A stretch of 50,940 bases of DNA, from NCBI RefSeq assembly GCF_000717025.1, contig NZ_JNXG01000031.1, forward strand, positions 1-50,940, read 5' to 3'. Made by a program: the position numbers and the translations under genes. Shown here piece after piece: positions 41,301-49,626 of the stretch. The notes beneath the pieces were generated by a model that saw only the letters and a list, made by a program, of their open reading frames with translations, ran no database searches and had not been told where the DNA came from. Each line of letters opens with the position of its first letter. The first letter of the stretch is position 1. Source of the DNA: Streptomyces atroolivaceus (GTDB lineage: Bacteria > Actinomycetota > Actinomycetes > Streptomycetales > Streptomycetaceae).

Positions 41301-42647
41301 ATGACGCGGAATGCCCGGGCCGGTGAGCCCCCGACCTTCGCTACGCACGAATGCGCCGTCGCGGAGGAGGCGGAGATCGCGAATCGCTCACGGTTGGCCT
41401 GGAAGGAGGAGCAACTGCGGGTCTGGGACCTGCTGCAGCTGTTCACACCGTGGCTGCTGCTCACGATCTCGACGGCAATCTACTTCTCGTGGGTGCTTCC
41501 GGCCTCCGGTGAACACTTCTTGCCCGAGGGCGCATCCGTCCTCGGGCTGGTCGCGGTCTCGGTGCCGTGGGTGCTGTTCGGTCACACGCTGCCCATCAGA
41601 AAGAGGACGCTGCGGCCCGTGTCGGCGGGTTTCTTCCTCGCCGGGCTGCTGGCGCTGTGTGTCACCCTCATGGCGTACTCCGACATCTTCCTCGTCTTCA
41701 CCATTGCCGGCTTCTTCCACGCGTACTTGCTCAGGCCGTGGCCGTTGGGGGTGCTCGGAGTCCTGGCCACCTCCGTGGCCCTCAACGGCTCAGCGATGCG
41801 AGTGTGGGCGGACCCGACCCCGGGCACGCTCGCGGAGTTCATCCTGATCGTTGCCGTGCAGACCGCGGCGATCGGGGTGGGCATCCTGCTGACGGCGCGC
41901 AGCGAACCAGAGGAACGCAAGCGGGAGAAACTCGTCGAGCGACTTGAGGCGGCACTGCACGAGAACGCCGGGCTCCATGCCCAACTGGTCGCCCAGGCCC
42001 GTGAATCCGGGGCGCAGGACGAGCGGCAGCGCTTGGCCGGCGAGATCCACGACACGCTGGCCCAGGGTCTCGCCGGCATCATCACGCAACTCCAGGCCGC
42101 GGAGCGTTCCGCGCGTGTGCGGGGCGAGTCGGAAGAGCACGTCGCGCGTGCACTTCGGCTCGCGCGCAGCAGTCTTACCGAGGCCAGACGGTCCGTGCGG
42201 GCGCTCGCTCCCCAGGAGCTCGGGCGAGCGCACCTCCCCGACGCGCTGCGCACGTTGACCGAGCGATGGTCGCGGGACGAGGGGATGAGCGCGCAGATGG
42301 AGGTCACCGGCACCCGGGAGCCACTGAGCCCGGCGATCGAGGTGTCGCTCTTCCGGGTCGCGCAGGAGTCGCTGACCAACGTGGCGAAGCACGCGGACGC
42401 ATCGCGCGTCGGTGTCACGCTGTCGTACACGGGCACCGAGGTGCTGCTGGACGTGCGCGATGACGGGCGCGGGTTCGCGAAGGGGGTCGGCACCGGCTTC
42501 GGCCTGACGAGCATGCGCCAGCGCATCAGAGGGGTCGGCGGTCACATAGAGGTACAGAGCGCACCGGGTGAAGGAACATCCGTCAGTGTGCGCGTTCCGG
42601 CGATTGCCCCCGGGGGCCCGAGAGCTCAGGGGGAAACCGACCGATGA
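41301..42647 (+). CDS. NarL-type sensor histidine kinase
   Basis: A 448-residue kinase. Six hydrophobic segments lie between residues 50 and 197, followed by a coiled linker (205-238). The HisKA_3 domain has the phospho-acceptor His250 in ERQRLAGEIHDTLAQGLAGI, and a C-terminal HATPase_c domain carries the N box (EVSLFRVAQESLTNVAKHAD) and G1/G2 boxes (DVRDDGRGFAKG, GTGFGLTSMRQRI). ATG 41301 uses GGGAGTAGG overlapping the permease stop; a GTG at 41295 is possible. The lack of an extracellular domain suggests sensing within the membrane, probably through the co-transcribed ABC transporter, as in Bce/LiaSR-like systems. Confidence 0.9.
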   Translation: MTRNARAGEPPTFATHECAVAEEAEIANRSRLAWKEEQLRVWDLLQLFTPWLLLTISTAIYFSWVLPASGEHFLPEGASVLGLVAVSVPWVLFGHTLPIRKRTLRPVSAGFFLAGLLALCVTLMAYSDIFLVFTIAGFFHAYLLRPWPLGVLGVLATSVALNGSAMRVWADPTPGTLAEFILIVAVQTAAIGVGILLTARSEPEERKREKLVERLEAALHENAGLHAQLVAQARESGAQDERQRLAGEIHDTLAQGLAGIITQLQAAERSARVRGESEEHVARALRLARSSLTEARRSVRALAPQELGRAHLPDALRTLTERWSRDEGMSAQMEVTGTREPLSPAIEVSLFRVAQESLTNVAKHADASRVGVTLSYTGTEVLLDVRDDGRGFAKGVGTGFGLTSMRQRIRGVGGHIEVQSAPGEGTSVSVRVPAIAPGGPRAQGETDR

Positions 42648-43264
42648 TTCGACTGGTAGTTGTCGACGACCATCCGATCGTGAGGGGCGGTCTCCGCGAC
42701 ACCTTCGCGGACATCGAGGACATTGTCGTGGTCGGTGAGGCCGGGGACGGCGCCGAGGGCATCGAACGCGCCAAGCTACTGGCAGCGGATGTCGTCCTCA
42801 TGGACCTTCGGATGCCCGGGATGGACGGCGTCGCCGCGACCGCGGCCCTGCGCAAGTCGGCTCCGAGCGCGCGCGTGCTGATCCTGACCACCTTCGACAG
42901 CGAGAGCGACGTACTGCCGGCGATCGAGGCGGGTGCGATCGGATATCTCCTGAAGGATGCTCTGCCCGACGAACTGATGCGCGCCGTCCGTGCAGCCGCG
43001 CGCGGAGAGTCGGTGCTCGCGCCGTCGGTGACGCAGCACCTTATGGGACAGGTTCGGAGACCCCGCGCCGGCACACTGACCGATCGAGAGAAGGAGGTGC
43101 TGCAACTGGTCGCTAACGGCAGTTCGAATCGAGAGGCCGCTACAGCGTTGTTCATCGGCGAAGCGAGCATCAAGACCCATCTGCAACACATCTACGACAA
43201 ACTCGGCGTTCGGGATCGAGCCTCGGCGGTGGCCGAGGGCTACCGTCGTCGCTTGCTCACGTGA
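42644..43264 (+). CDS. NarL/LuxR-family response regulator
   Basis: A 206-residue regulator. The receiver domain has acidic pocket D8-D9, phospho-acceptor Asp54 (VVLMDLRMPGMDG), Thr82-type switch LILTTFDSE and K105 region (YLLKDALPDEL). A LuxR HTH follows (about 145-200, LTDREKEVLQLVANGSSNRE, EASIKTHLQHIYDKLGVRDR). Its ATG overlaps the kinase stop (ATGA), the usual coupling. It is expected to activate the ABC transporter operon it belongs to. Confidence 0.92.
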   Translation: MIRLVVVDDHPIVRGGLRDTFADIEDIVVVGEAGDGAEGIERAKLLAADVVLMDLRMPGMDGVAATAALRKSAPSARVLILTTFDSESDVLPAIEAGAIGYLLKDALPDELMRAVRAAARGESVLAPSVTQHLMGQVRRPRAGTLTDREKEVLQLVANGSSNREAATALFIGEASIKTHLQHIYDKLGVRDRASAVAEGYRRRLLT

Positions 43265-43397
43265 CGCCCCCGCTGCCGGCCGCCGCCGCACGGCAGGACC
43301 GTCGCAAGCAGCGGCGGGCGCGCGCATACGTACGTGGCGGCGCAGTAGTGCTTCGTTACCTTGAGTGATCTTGCCTGGTGGTGGGCATCTTCGAGGT

Positions 43398-44372
43398 GTG
43401 AGACTGGGGGATGTCGAGCGGCTCCGGGGTGAGTTGGCGGAGTTCGTGGGTGATGTGTTCGGGTCGTTGCCGCGGCAGGATCAGCGCCGGTGGGGTGCGT
43501 GTTATCTGCGCGGTCTGATGCTGGACGGGCGGCGTAAGTCGATCCAGCCGATGGCCCAGCGGTTGCCGGACGGGAACATGCAGGCCCTGCAGCAGTTCGT
43601 GAACCAGTCGCCGTGGGATCCGTTGCCGGTGCGACGACGGATCGCCCGGAGACTGTCCGAGGCGATCAGACCGCAGGTGTGGGTGATCGACGACGTGTCG
43701 TTTCCCAACTGCGGCCGCGCCTCTGCCGGGGTGGCCCGTCAGTACTGCGGAGCCTTGGGGAAGCGGGCGAACTGCCAGGTCGCTGTCAGTGTCCATGCCG
43801 CCACCGACACTGCGTCGTGTCCGCTGGACTGGCAGTTGTATCTGCCCCGGGAGTGGACGGACGAGCCGGGTCGCTGCCATCGGGCGGGCATCCCCGACGG
43901 CATCGTCCATCAGGAGAAATGGCGGCTCGCACTCGGTCTGCTGGACAACGTGACCGGTTGGGGACTGACCGCACCGGTTGTGGTCGCCGACGCGGGCTAC
44001 GGCGTCAGCACCCCCTTCCGCCACGGCCTTCAGGAACGGGGCCTGTCCTACGTGCTCGCACTGACCGGGAAGGAAGTCGCGCACGAACTCGACATCGAGC
44101 CGCGCCAGCCGGGATATGGAGGACTGGGCCCGCCGACGCTTCCTCGCTACCGGACGGCGCCGCGCGCTCTTTCCCTCCACGCGGTTGATGCCGCTGCCGC
44201 CGGCCACTTCACCGAGGTGAGCTGGCGGCAGGGCAGCAAAGGGCCGATGACCTCGCGGTTCGCCGTCTTGACCTTTCGACCGGCGGGCAAGCAGGCCCTG
44301 GCAGGCGCCCAGGCCGCGGGCGGCGGACGCAACCAGTGGGACGTAGTCCTAAGGTTAGAGCCTGGTGGGTGA
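43398..44372 (+). pseudogene. IS701-family transposase, C-terminus missing
   Basis: GTG 43398 (VRLGDVERLRGELAEFVGDV) starts a frame with the typical DDE_5 order: LPRQDQRRWGACYLRGLMLD, GRRKSIQPMAQRLPDGNMQA, LQQFVNQSPWDPLPVRRRIA, the first catalytic Asp in VWVIDDVSFPNCG, VADAGYGVSTPFRHGLQERG (second Asp), then SKGPMTSRFAVLTFRPAG. It stops after 325 residues (LRLEPGG); intact relatives have about 400 or more residues, including the third catalytic residue. The sequence breaks off at a CTAG-containing repeat (44373-44384). CTAG is the preferred IS701 target duplication. Confidence 0.8.
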
Positions 44373-44384
44373 CTAGCTAGTACT
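44373..44384 (+). repeat. 12-bp direct repeat CTAGCTAGTACT, copy 1
   Basis: CTAGCTAGTACT directly after the truncated IS701 transposase recurs at 45742-45753, directly at the stop codon of the amidohydrolase. The repeat contains CTAG twice. The two copies enclose 1357 bp. Confidence 0.7.
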
Positions 44385-44579
44385 CCAGCGACCGGGGTGA
44401 AACCGCGGTTGTCGAACCGACGTGCTGCTACTGCTGCCATGAAGTCGTGCCGGTCCGGTGGCAGCCGACTGCTCCGTACGGCGGAATCCGTCCCCCGATG
44501 GCGGTAGCCGACAAGGCCTCGCACTTGTTGCAGGGGCACCGTGTCGACCCAAAGGACGACGCCGCGGAGGGAAGTTCGA
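44385..44579 (-). other. Upstream region of the amidohydrolase with a coding-like antisense frame
   Basis: The minus strand has an open frame (LRGVVLWVDTVPLQQVRGLV, DRHDFMAAVAARRFDNRGF) with some coding character but no recognised family and no clear start. It may be a gene remnant; it overlaps the region that must contain the amidohydrolase promoter. Confidence 0.3.
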
Positions 44580-45749
44580 ATGTCGTACTCGAGTAAGCCC
44601 TTGAGCAGACGTGGTCTGCTCATAGCCGGTGGGGCCGTGGCCTCCACAGCCGGCGCCACTCAGAAGCCCCGCTCCCTCACCGGGGGTGGAGACAGTTCGA
44701 GTGGAACCGAGGGAAGCGACGACGCATGGCGGACGAAGATCGACGTGCACCATCATTTCACCGCACCGCGATGGGTGGACTGGGCGGAGCGCGCAGGGGT
44801 GGTGCGACGGGAAGAGCTGCTGTGGTGGGCGCGCTGGGATGCGGACTCCACGCTCGCGCTCATGAACCGGGCAGGGATCGCGACCGCCGTCCTCAACCCC
44901 ACCATGCAGGACCAGTACCGCTCCGCGGCACAGGCCAAGGAAGGGCTGTCCGTCGTCTTCGAGGCGATGACCGACTTGATGCACGACCACCCGGGGCGTT
45001 TCGCTTTCCTCTGCCCCGCCCTCCTGGATCACCCCGAAGTCACCACGTGGGCACTCCGACGGGCCTTCGACGAACTCGGTGCCGTCGGAGTCAGTGTGAA
45101 GGCGAGCTACAACGGTGTGTATCTGGGTGACCCCTCATACGACCGCTTCCTCGCCGAAGTCGACGAACGCTCCGGGGTCCTCGTCACCCACCCGCTCGAC
45201 CTTCCGGGGAAACCGCCGGGAGTGCCCACAGTTCCCGGGGTCCCGAACTTCATGTGCGACTTCCTGCTGGACACCACGCGTGCCGCCGTGAACATGATCC
45301 GCACAAGAACCCTCGACCGGTACCCTCGTCTGTCCGTCGTCCTGCCGCACGCCGGCGGATTCCTCCCTCAGATCGCCACCCGCCTCGAGGCCTTCGGCGA
45401 CTTCTGCACCCCGCCTCTCGACGCAGCCCGCGTGCGGGAGTCCCTCCGCCGTTTCCATTACGACACGGCGGGCCCGCTCGCTCCGGCGTGCACTTTGGTG
45501 GAGACGGTCGGTGCCGATCAGATCCTCTTCGGCACGGACTGGCCGGCCGCCTCCGCCGAGATCATCACCGACTTCACGGTGCCTGCCATCGAGGCCGACC
45601 ATGCGTTCACCGAGCACCAGCGTCGCGGCGTCTACCGCAACAACGCACAACGACTCATGCCCGCGTTGAAGCGGACCTCCCGCACCGGTCCCCGAGCCGG
45701 GGACGGGCGGAGTGCGTATTACGGACGAGGGGACAGGCCCTCTAGCTAG
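44580..45749 (+). CDS. Tat-exported amidohydrolase (amidohydrolase_2 / ACMSD-like)
   Basis: A 389-residue protein. A twin-arginine signal (LSRRGLLIAGGAVAST, 8-23) is followed by a metal-dependent TIM-barrel hydrolase: KIDVHHHFTAPRWVDWAERA with the HxH metal site at about 57-59, GVSVKASYNGVYLGDPSYDR, LVTHPLDLPG, VVLPHAGGFLPQIATRLEAF (metal His), RFHYDTAGPLAP and ILFGTDWPAASAEI with the catalytic Asp. Relatives decarboxylate or hydrolyse aromatic acids; the exact substrate is unknown. ATG 44580 has GGAGGGAAG upstream. The C-terminus (RSAYYGRGDRPSS) ends at the 12-bp CTAG repeat and may be altered by it. Confidence 0.85.
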   Translation: MSYSSKPLSRRGLLIAGGAVASTAGATQKPRSLTGGGDSSSGTEGSDDAWRTKIDVHHHFTAPRWVDWAERAGVVRREELLWWARWDADSTLALMNRAGIATAVLNPTMQDQYRSAAQAKEGLSVVFEAMTDLMHDHPGRFAFLCPALLDHPEVTTWALRRAFDELGAVGVSVKASYNGVYLGDPSYDRFLAEVDERSGVLVTHPLDLPGKPPGVPTVPGVPNFMCDFLLDTTRAAVNMIRTRTLDRYPRLSVVLPHAGGFLPQIATRLEAFGDFCTPPLDAARVRESLRRFHYDTAGPLAPACTLVETVGADQILFGTDWPAASAEIITDFTVPAIEADHAFTEHQRRGVYRNNAQRLMPALKRTSRTGPRAGDGRSAYYGRGDRPSS

Positions 45750-45753
45750 TACT
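45742..45753 (+). repeat. 12-bp direct repeat CTAGCTAGTACT, copy 2
   Basis: The second copy of the repeat at 44373-44384. It supplies the TAG stop of the amidohydrolase frame. Confidence 0.7.
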
Positions 45754-45949
45754 TGTTGCGACAGCGCATCGACTTCTGCCTGCCTGTTGTTCTCCACCAC
45801 TCGTCCCCCTCCAACGCTTACACCCGCGCACGGGGCCTTCCCACCGTTCGTGCCGAAGCCGATTGCTCCGGCGGAGCTGGGCTGACGCCAAGGCGTGCCT
45901 GATCGCCCTCCGCGCCGTGCTCAAAGCAGTTCCGCCGCCGGCTCAGAGG
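45754..45949. other. Region without recognisable gene
   Basis: Short stretch between the CTAG repeat and the lexA fragment. A plus-strand frame [20 protein letters not shown] has helix-like composition, but no family was recognised. Confidence 0.3.
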
Positions 45950-46186
45950 CAAGCGGAGGACTGTGACGACTTTGCCGAGAGTGGTCGCTTCCTCGCCGGG
46001 GATCGGTTCGTAGGCGGAGTTGTGGGGCATCAGCCACACCCGGCCGCTCTCGCGCCGCAGTCGCTTCACGGTTACTTCGCCGTCCAGCATCGCGGCGACG
46101 ATGTCGCCGTGGTCGGCAGAGTCGGCCTGGCGCACGACGCGGAATCGATCCAGCCGGAACAGTACGGAGCCGGCGACTATTACCTC
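45950..46186 (-). pseudogene. LexA-type (peptidase S24) C-terminal fragment
   Basis: The minus strand reads [20 protein letters not shown], then [20 protein letters not shown] and [23 protein letters not shown]. This is the C-terminal protease domain of actinobacterial LexA ([37 protein letters not shown]), including the catalytic Lys of TVKR. The catalytic Ser region and the HTH domain are missing, and the natural stop after VLR is lost. Confidence 0.75.
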
Positions 46187-46281
46187 CGTGCGAAGGGCAA
46201 CGTCGCGCTCAAGCCGTACGTCCTGCTGCGCAAGGCCTTCGATCGCACCATCGCAAGCCGCGCCCCTCGCCAACCCCTTAA

Positions 46282-46309
46282 AGAGCGTTTTGTCCAGGCA
46301 GGGGTGTTT
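46282..46309 (+). repeat. Terminal repeat of a second, broken passenger-carrying IS
   Basis: AGAGCGTTTTGTCCAGGCAG, then GGGTGTTT is the same terminal repeat as at 29490-29517 (AGAGCGTTTTATCCCGTCCG, then GGGTGTTT), with the outer 10 and inner 9 bases conserved and the middle changed. No matching right end was found. Confidence 0.75.
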
Positions 46310-46415
46310 GGTAACGCCGACCAGTCAGTCAAGGTCTGGGAGGTCACGTCGACGCGGTTGGGGTGTGCTGAGCCTGCTGGGGTCGATGTCGGCGCCGGGT
46401 GAGAGGATGGCGTTC

Positions 46416-46838
46416 ATGCCTCTGCCTCAGCCCGATGATCTAACGTCGCTGATCCTGCGTACCGACTTCGGTGACGACGGGGCTTGGGATGCGGTGCGTA
46501 TCGCACTCGACGCTGCTGGCGAGTACCCCCACGCCACGTATGTCAGCGACGTTCGCTTCGCTGCCGTGGACGTCCAGGCGCTGCTGGACGAAGAAGCTGC
46601 TGCGGAAGAAGACGACAGGATCGCCGACTTGTTCCTTGCGGACGCGACCACGATGGAGGATCCGGATCACCCTCTTTTGGCCGTGGACCTGTGGGACGAA
46701 CCTGGGCGAACGTTCAGGGTTCCGGCTCACTTGTTTCCTGACGTGTCAGCTAACCTCAGCATCGCCAATATGGACTTCGCGGACTTCGCCGATGCCGCTG
46801 ATGGATCAGGAACCTTCCGCGGCTTTGACGGGGGCTGA
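46416..46838 (+). CDS. DUF6924-like passenger protein of the second IS
   Basis: A 140-residue acidic protein: MPLPQPDDLTSLILRTDFGD, DDGAWDAVRIALDAAGEYPH, RIADLFLADATTMEDPDHPL, LAVDLWDEPGRTFRVPAHLF, VSANLSIANMDFADFADAAD, GTFRGFDGG. It matches small Streptomyces proteins of the DUF6924 type as recalled from memory. ATG 46416 has GAGAGG about 9 nt upstream; ATG 46407 is an alternative. It lies 107 bp inside an IS terminal repeat and converges with a transposase remnant 31 bp away, the same slot held by the zinc-ribbon gene in the element at 29489-31027. Function unknown. Confidence 0.7.
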   Translation: MPLPQPDDLTSLILRTDFGDDGAWDAVRIALDAAGEYPHATYVSDVRFAAVDVQALLDEEAAAEEDDRIADLFLADATTMEDPDHPLLAVDLWDEPGRTFRVPAHLFPDVSANLSIANMDFADFADAADGSGTFRGFDGG

Positions 46839-46869
46839 CGCCTCACTGCTGAGGCACGTCCGGGGTGAG

Positions 46870-47030
46870 CTATGTGTCGCGCCAGTTCAGCGTGGCTTCA
46901 CGCGTGAGTCTGCGGCTCATCAGGTCGATCATCGCGATGCGGATCACGGCTTCGGAGCGGTGCGGGTGGGTTCCGTAGTCGCGGGCGAGGCGGCGGTGGT
47001 GCATGAGCCAGCCGGTTGGGTCAGCCGCGC
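46870..47030 (-). pseudogene. IS5-family (IS1031-like) transposase C-terminal remnant
   Basis: GWLMHHRRLARDYGTHPHRS, then EAVIRIAMIDLMSRRLTREA, TLNWRDT-stop is closely similar to the end of the intact transposase at 29706-30545 (GWLMNHRRLARDYETHPHRS, EAMIRLAMIDLMSRRLTRES, TPNWKDS). Everything before GWLM, including the catalytic residues, has been replaced by other DNA. Confidence 0.85.
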
Positions 47031-47221
47031 GGTGAGATGCTCGCCGTGGACGAGTCCTGTTCCGCGCGACCTCCCGCCGAACTGACATGATGGTTTCCCT
47101 GTCATCCGGCTCTCCAGTGACTACGGCGTGAGTGTTCTGGCCAGGTAAGTCGTCCGGCCCAGGAACCTCCTTCCGATTTCCTCCCGGCTGAGCCGGGGAT
47201 AGAAACAGAGCGCCTCGTGGC

Positions 47222-47395
47222 GCACAAGGTCCGCTCGACGACCCACCGGGTCTTGCCCAGGCCGGAACCATGCGGGGCTCCACGGCGGGCGATCTTGGGT
47301 GTGATGCCGCGAGCTCGGATGAGAACAAGGGGCACCAGGCCGGGCTTGAGGTCATCGCGAGACCCTTTGCGGTACCTCGGGGGACACAGCAATTG
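47222..47395 (-). mobile_element. IS5-family transposase fragment, near-copy of the 28.9-kb element
   Basis: Bases 47226-47324 are identical to 28867-28965 (99 bp). The minus strand encodes PLVLIRARGITPKIARRGAP, HGSGLGKTRWVVERT, the region with the catalytic Glu. It extends about 15 codons further towards the N-terminus than the deleted copy does. Confidence 0.8.
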
Positions 47396-48253
47396 TCACA
47401 GGACTGCACAGCTGAAAACTCCCGGTGTGATGCCGTAGGCACGCTTGAACCAACGGTTGAAGTGCGCCTGATCCGAGAAACCGGCGGACGTTGCAGCGTC
47501 CGCCGGTGCCAGACCGCTGGTGAGCAGGTCGCGGGCGTGGCGTAGGCGGAGCAGGCGCTGATAGGCGCTGGGCGGCATGCCGTACTCCTCCCGGAAGGCG
47601 CGGTACAGTGCGAACCGGCTGCATCCCGCAACTGCGGCCAGGTCGTTCACCGCGAGCGGCTCAAGAAACGCCTTGTCGAGCAGCGCCCGGGCGCGGCGTG
47701 CGGCTCGCAGCCGTGGAGTGCCCGCCAGTGTCCGCACCCGCGGAGTGCGCGTGGTTCCGCGTTTCGCCATCGCGAGGACGGTCGCAATCAGAAGTTCCTC
47801 GCGGACCAGAAGGCCCGCTCGCCCGGCCAAGGCACCGTGCAGTCTGGACAGAGTGTCGGTCAGGAGCGGATCGGTCAGAACGGGCTGCGTGAACAGCGGC
47901 ATGGCGCCGGTGTGCCGGTCGGAGGCATCGGCGAGTATCTCGCACACCACACGGGGCCCGATGTGCACGATGCGGTACTGGTAGCCCAGCTGGGCCGCCG
48001 CACGGCCGTCGTGCACCTCGTCTGGGTTGAAGGCCATGACCATGCCAGCCCCGCTGGTGTGGTTGGCTCCGCGGCAGTGGAACGATTGGGCTCCCACGTC
48101 CGTGATGCCGAAGGAGTAGGTGTCGTGACTGTGCGGAGTGTAGACATGCTCGAAAAAGTGCGCCTGCATGGCTTCCAGTGGACGGGAGCCGTCGCGCCAG
48201 TAACGGGTCCATCCGTTCGCCGGCCCGCTCCCGGCACCGTTCCTCGCCTCCAT
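47396..48253 (-). CDS. AraC-family regulator
   Basis: A 285-residue regulator. The N-terminal cupin-type ligand domain (HFFEHVYTPHSHDTYSFGIT, FHCRGANHTSGAGMVMAFNP, DEVHDG) is followed by two HTH motifs (LAVNDLAAVAGCSRFALYRA, then TSGLAPADAATSAGFSDQAH, FNRWFKRAYGITPG). It belongs to the AraC_binding plus HTH_18 group that regulates exporters. ATG 48253 (MEARNGAG) is chosen over a GTG at 48271. It is divergent from the EamA transporter gene 62 bp away, the probable target. Confidence 0.88.
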   Translation of the reverse strand: MEARNGAGSGPANGWTRYWRDGSRPLEAMQAHFFEHVYTPHSHDTYSFGITDVGAQSFHCRGANHTSGAGMVMAFNPDEVHDGRAAAQLGYQYRIVHIGPRVVCEILADASDRHTGAMPLFTQPVLTDPLLTDTLSRLHGALAGRAGLLVREELLIATVLAMAKRGTTRTPRVRTLAGTPRLRAARRARALLDKAFLEPLAVNDLAAVAGCSRFALYRAFREEYGMPPSAYQRLLRLRHARDLLTSGLAPADAATSAGFSDQAHFNRWFKRAYGITPGVFSCAVL

Positions 48254-48315
48254 GACCCCATGGTGCCGCACCAGCGTTCAAGTCAGCCCAGCATCTCTCC
48301 GGTTGTATCGCGGAC

Positions 48316-49290
48316 ATGCGATCAAAAGCGGGAACGAGCAACCCATATCTACAACTCCTGGTGACCATGGTGCTGTGGGGCAGTGCCTTCTCCAGTTCCA
48401 AGTCGGTCGTCGAGCATGTTCCGCCCGCGGTGGGAGCGGTCCTGCGTTTCGGCGGGGGCGCCCTGGCGCTGCTCGTAGCGATCCGGCTGTTCGGTGACCG
48501 CCGGGCACAGGTCTCGTCCCGCAACGGGTGGCGCGCGGCGGCGGTCGGCGTGCTGGGTGTCTTCGCCTACAACGGCTTCTTCTTCTGGGGCCTGTCTCTT
48601 GCTCCTTCTCTCGATGCCGGAATCCTCATCCCCGTCATGAGTCCCGTACTGACCAGCACCGTCTTGGTGCTCACCGGCAAGGAACGGGCCGGCGCCGCCC
48701 GAGCAACCGGCCTCGTCCTTGGTCTGGTCGGTGCCGTCATCTTCTTCATCGGCGTCGGCGGCAGTGCACAGGGCGGCTCGTCCAGGCTGTGGGGCGATGT
48801 GCTGTTCCTGCTCAGTGCCGTCTGCTGGGCCGGCTACACGCTTCTGGGGCCCCGGGTCATGTCGGGTGTCGATCCGCTGCGGGCCACGACCTACGCCACC
48901 TGCGCGGGCGCGTTGCTGCTGGCGGTACTCGCTGCCCCCGACCTGACGCGGGTCCTGTGGAGCGAGTTGCCGGCCGGAGTATGGCTGAACACCGTGTACC
49001 TCGCCGTGGGCGCCGCAGCCCTCGCGAACCTCCTGTACTACCGCGGGGTCGCCACGGTGGGACCGGCCAACGCCTCCCTGATGATGTTCACCGTCCCCGT
49101 GGTCAACACCCTGTGCTCCACGCTCCTCCTCGGCGAGTCCTTCGGCTGGTTGCAGGCCACGGGCGCGGTGGTCCTGCTCGTCGGAGCGGCCCTCGCAGCC
49201 ACCAGGGGCAAACTGCCGACGTGCAGGACCGCCCCTGCCGGACAGTCGCCCGCCGAAACCGAAACGCCCCGCCGCAGGAGCACGACATGA
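48316..49290 (+). CDS. EamA/DMT-family transporter
   Basis: A 324-residue protein with ten membrane segments in two EamA repeats. The first starts LQLLVTMVLWGSAFSSSKSV and the second GDVLFLLSAVCWAGYTLLGP. Typical end-of-domain motifs are LSLAPSLDAGILIPVMSPVL and YYRGVATVGPANASLMMFTV. DMT exporters remove amino acids, metabolites or drugs. The divergent AraC gene suggests induction by the substrate. The hydrophilic C-terminus (PAGQSPAETETPRRRSTT) is probably cytoplasmic. Confidence 0.88.
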   Translation: MRSKAGTSNPYLQLLVTMVLWGSAFSSSKSVVEHVPPAVGAVLRFGGGALALLVAIRLFGDRRAQVSSRNGWRAAAVGVLGVFAYNGFFFWGLSLAPSLDAGILIPVMSPVLTSTVLVLTGKERAGAARATGLVLGLVGAVIFFIGVGGSAQGGSSRLWGDVLFLLSAVCWAGYTLLGPRVMSGVDPLRATTYATCAGALLLAVLAAPDLTRVLWSELPAGVWLNTVYLAVGAAALANLLYYRGVATVGPANASLMMFTVPVVNTLCSTLLLGESFGWLQATGAVVLLVGAALAATRGKLPTCRTAPAGQSPAETETPRRRSTT

Positions 49291-49309
49291 AGCCCTTGCT
49301 CTCGCGGGC

Positions 49310-49455
49310 GGCTGTCCGGCCAGGCCCGCGCAGGCCGTGCGGCTGGCCCGCTGCGTGGTCGAGGACGGCTGGCCTCTGCGGTGGGCGGCCGAGCGCTTCC
49401 AGCCACCAACGACAGCCCAGCGATGGGCGGACCATTACCGGACTTACGAGCTCGA
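49310..49455 (+). pseudogene. IS481-family transposase N-terminal scrap
   Basis: ARAGRAVRLARCVVEDGWPL, then RWAAERFQPPTTAQRWADHY matches the N-terminal HTH of IS481 transposases (ARLARCVVxxGWPLxxAAERF, TAxRWAxRY), read across one frameshift. The catalytic part is absent. Confidence 0.65.
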
Positions 49456-49521
49456 CCGTTGCGCTGGCAGAGTTCGGCTAGTTCCGCATCAGGCAACGTT
49501 CGCCCTGTTGTGGTGTGACGC

Positions 49522-49546
49522 GCCGCCCGGTGCTTGGCCGGGCGGC
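49522..49546. terminator. GC-rich hairpin
   Basis: GCCGCCCGG, a 7-nt loop and CCGGGCGGC form a perfect 9-bp stem in the gap between the EamA and GNAT genes. No T-run follows. Confidence 0.5.
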
Positions 49547-49626
49547 ATGGGGCGGCCATCTCCGTCGTGCAGCGATACAAGTACAGGCCCGCGCACTTGC
49601 CTGTTAGATTCACCTTGAGTAACTCA

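Noticed and set aside
39972..41348. 458-residue minus-strand open frame
   Set aside because: Antisense to the ABC transporter genes, which have all expected motifs.
39595..43264. Four-gene ABC/two-component operon as a novel system
   Set aside because: Arrangement and motifs are those of common actinobacterial drug-efflux or envelope-stress operons.
46185..46278. Plus-strand peptide [20 protein letters not shown] as a gene fragment
   Set aside because: It looks protein-like, but I could not place it in a family; it is short and overlaps other debris.
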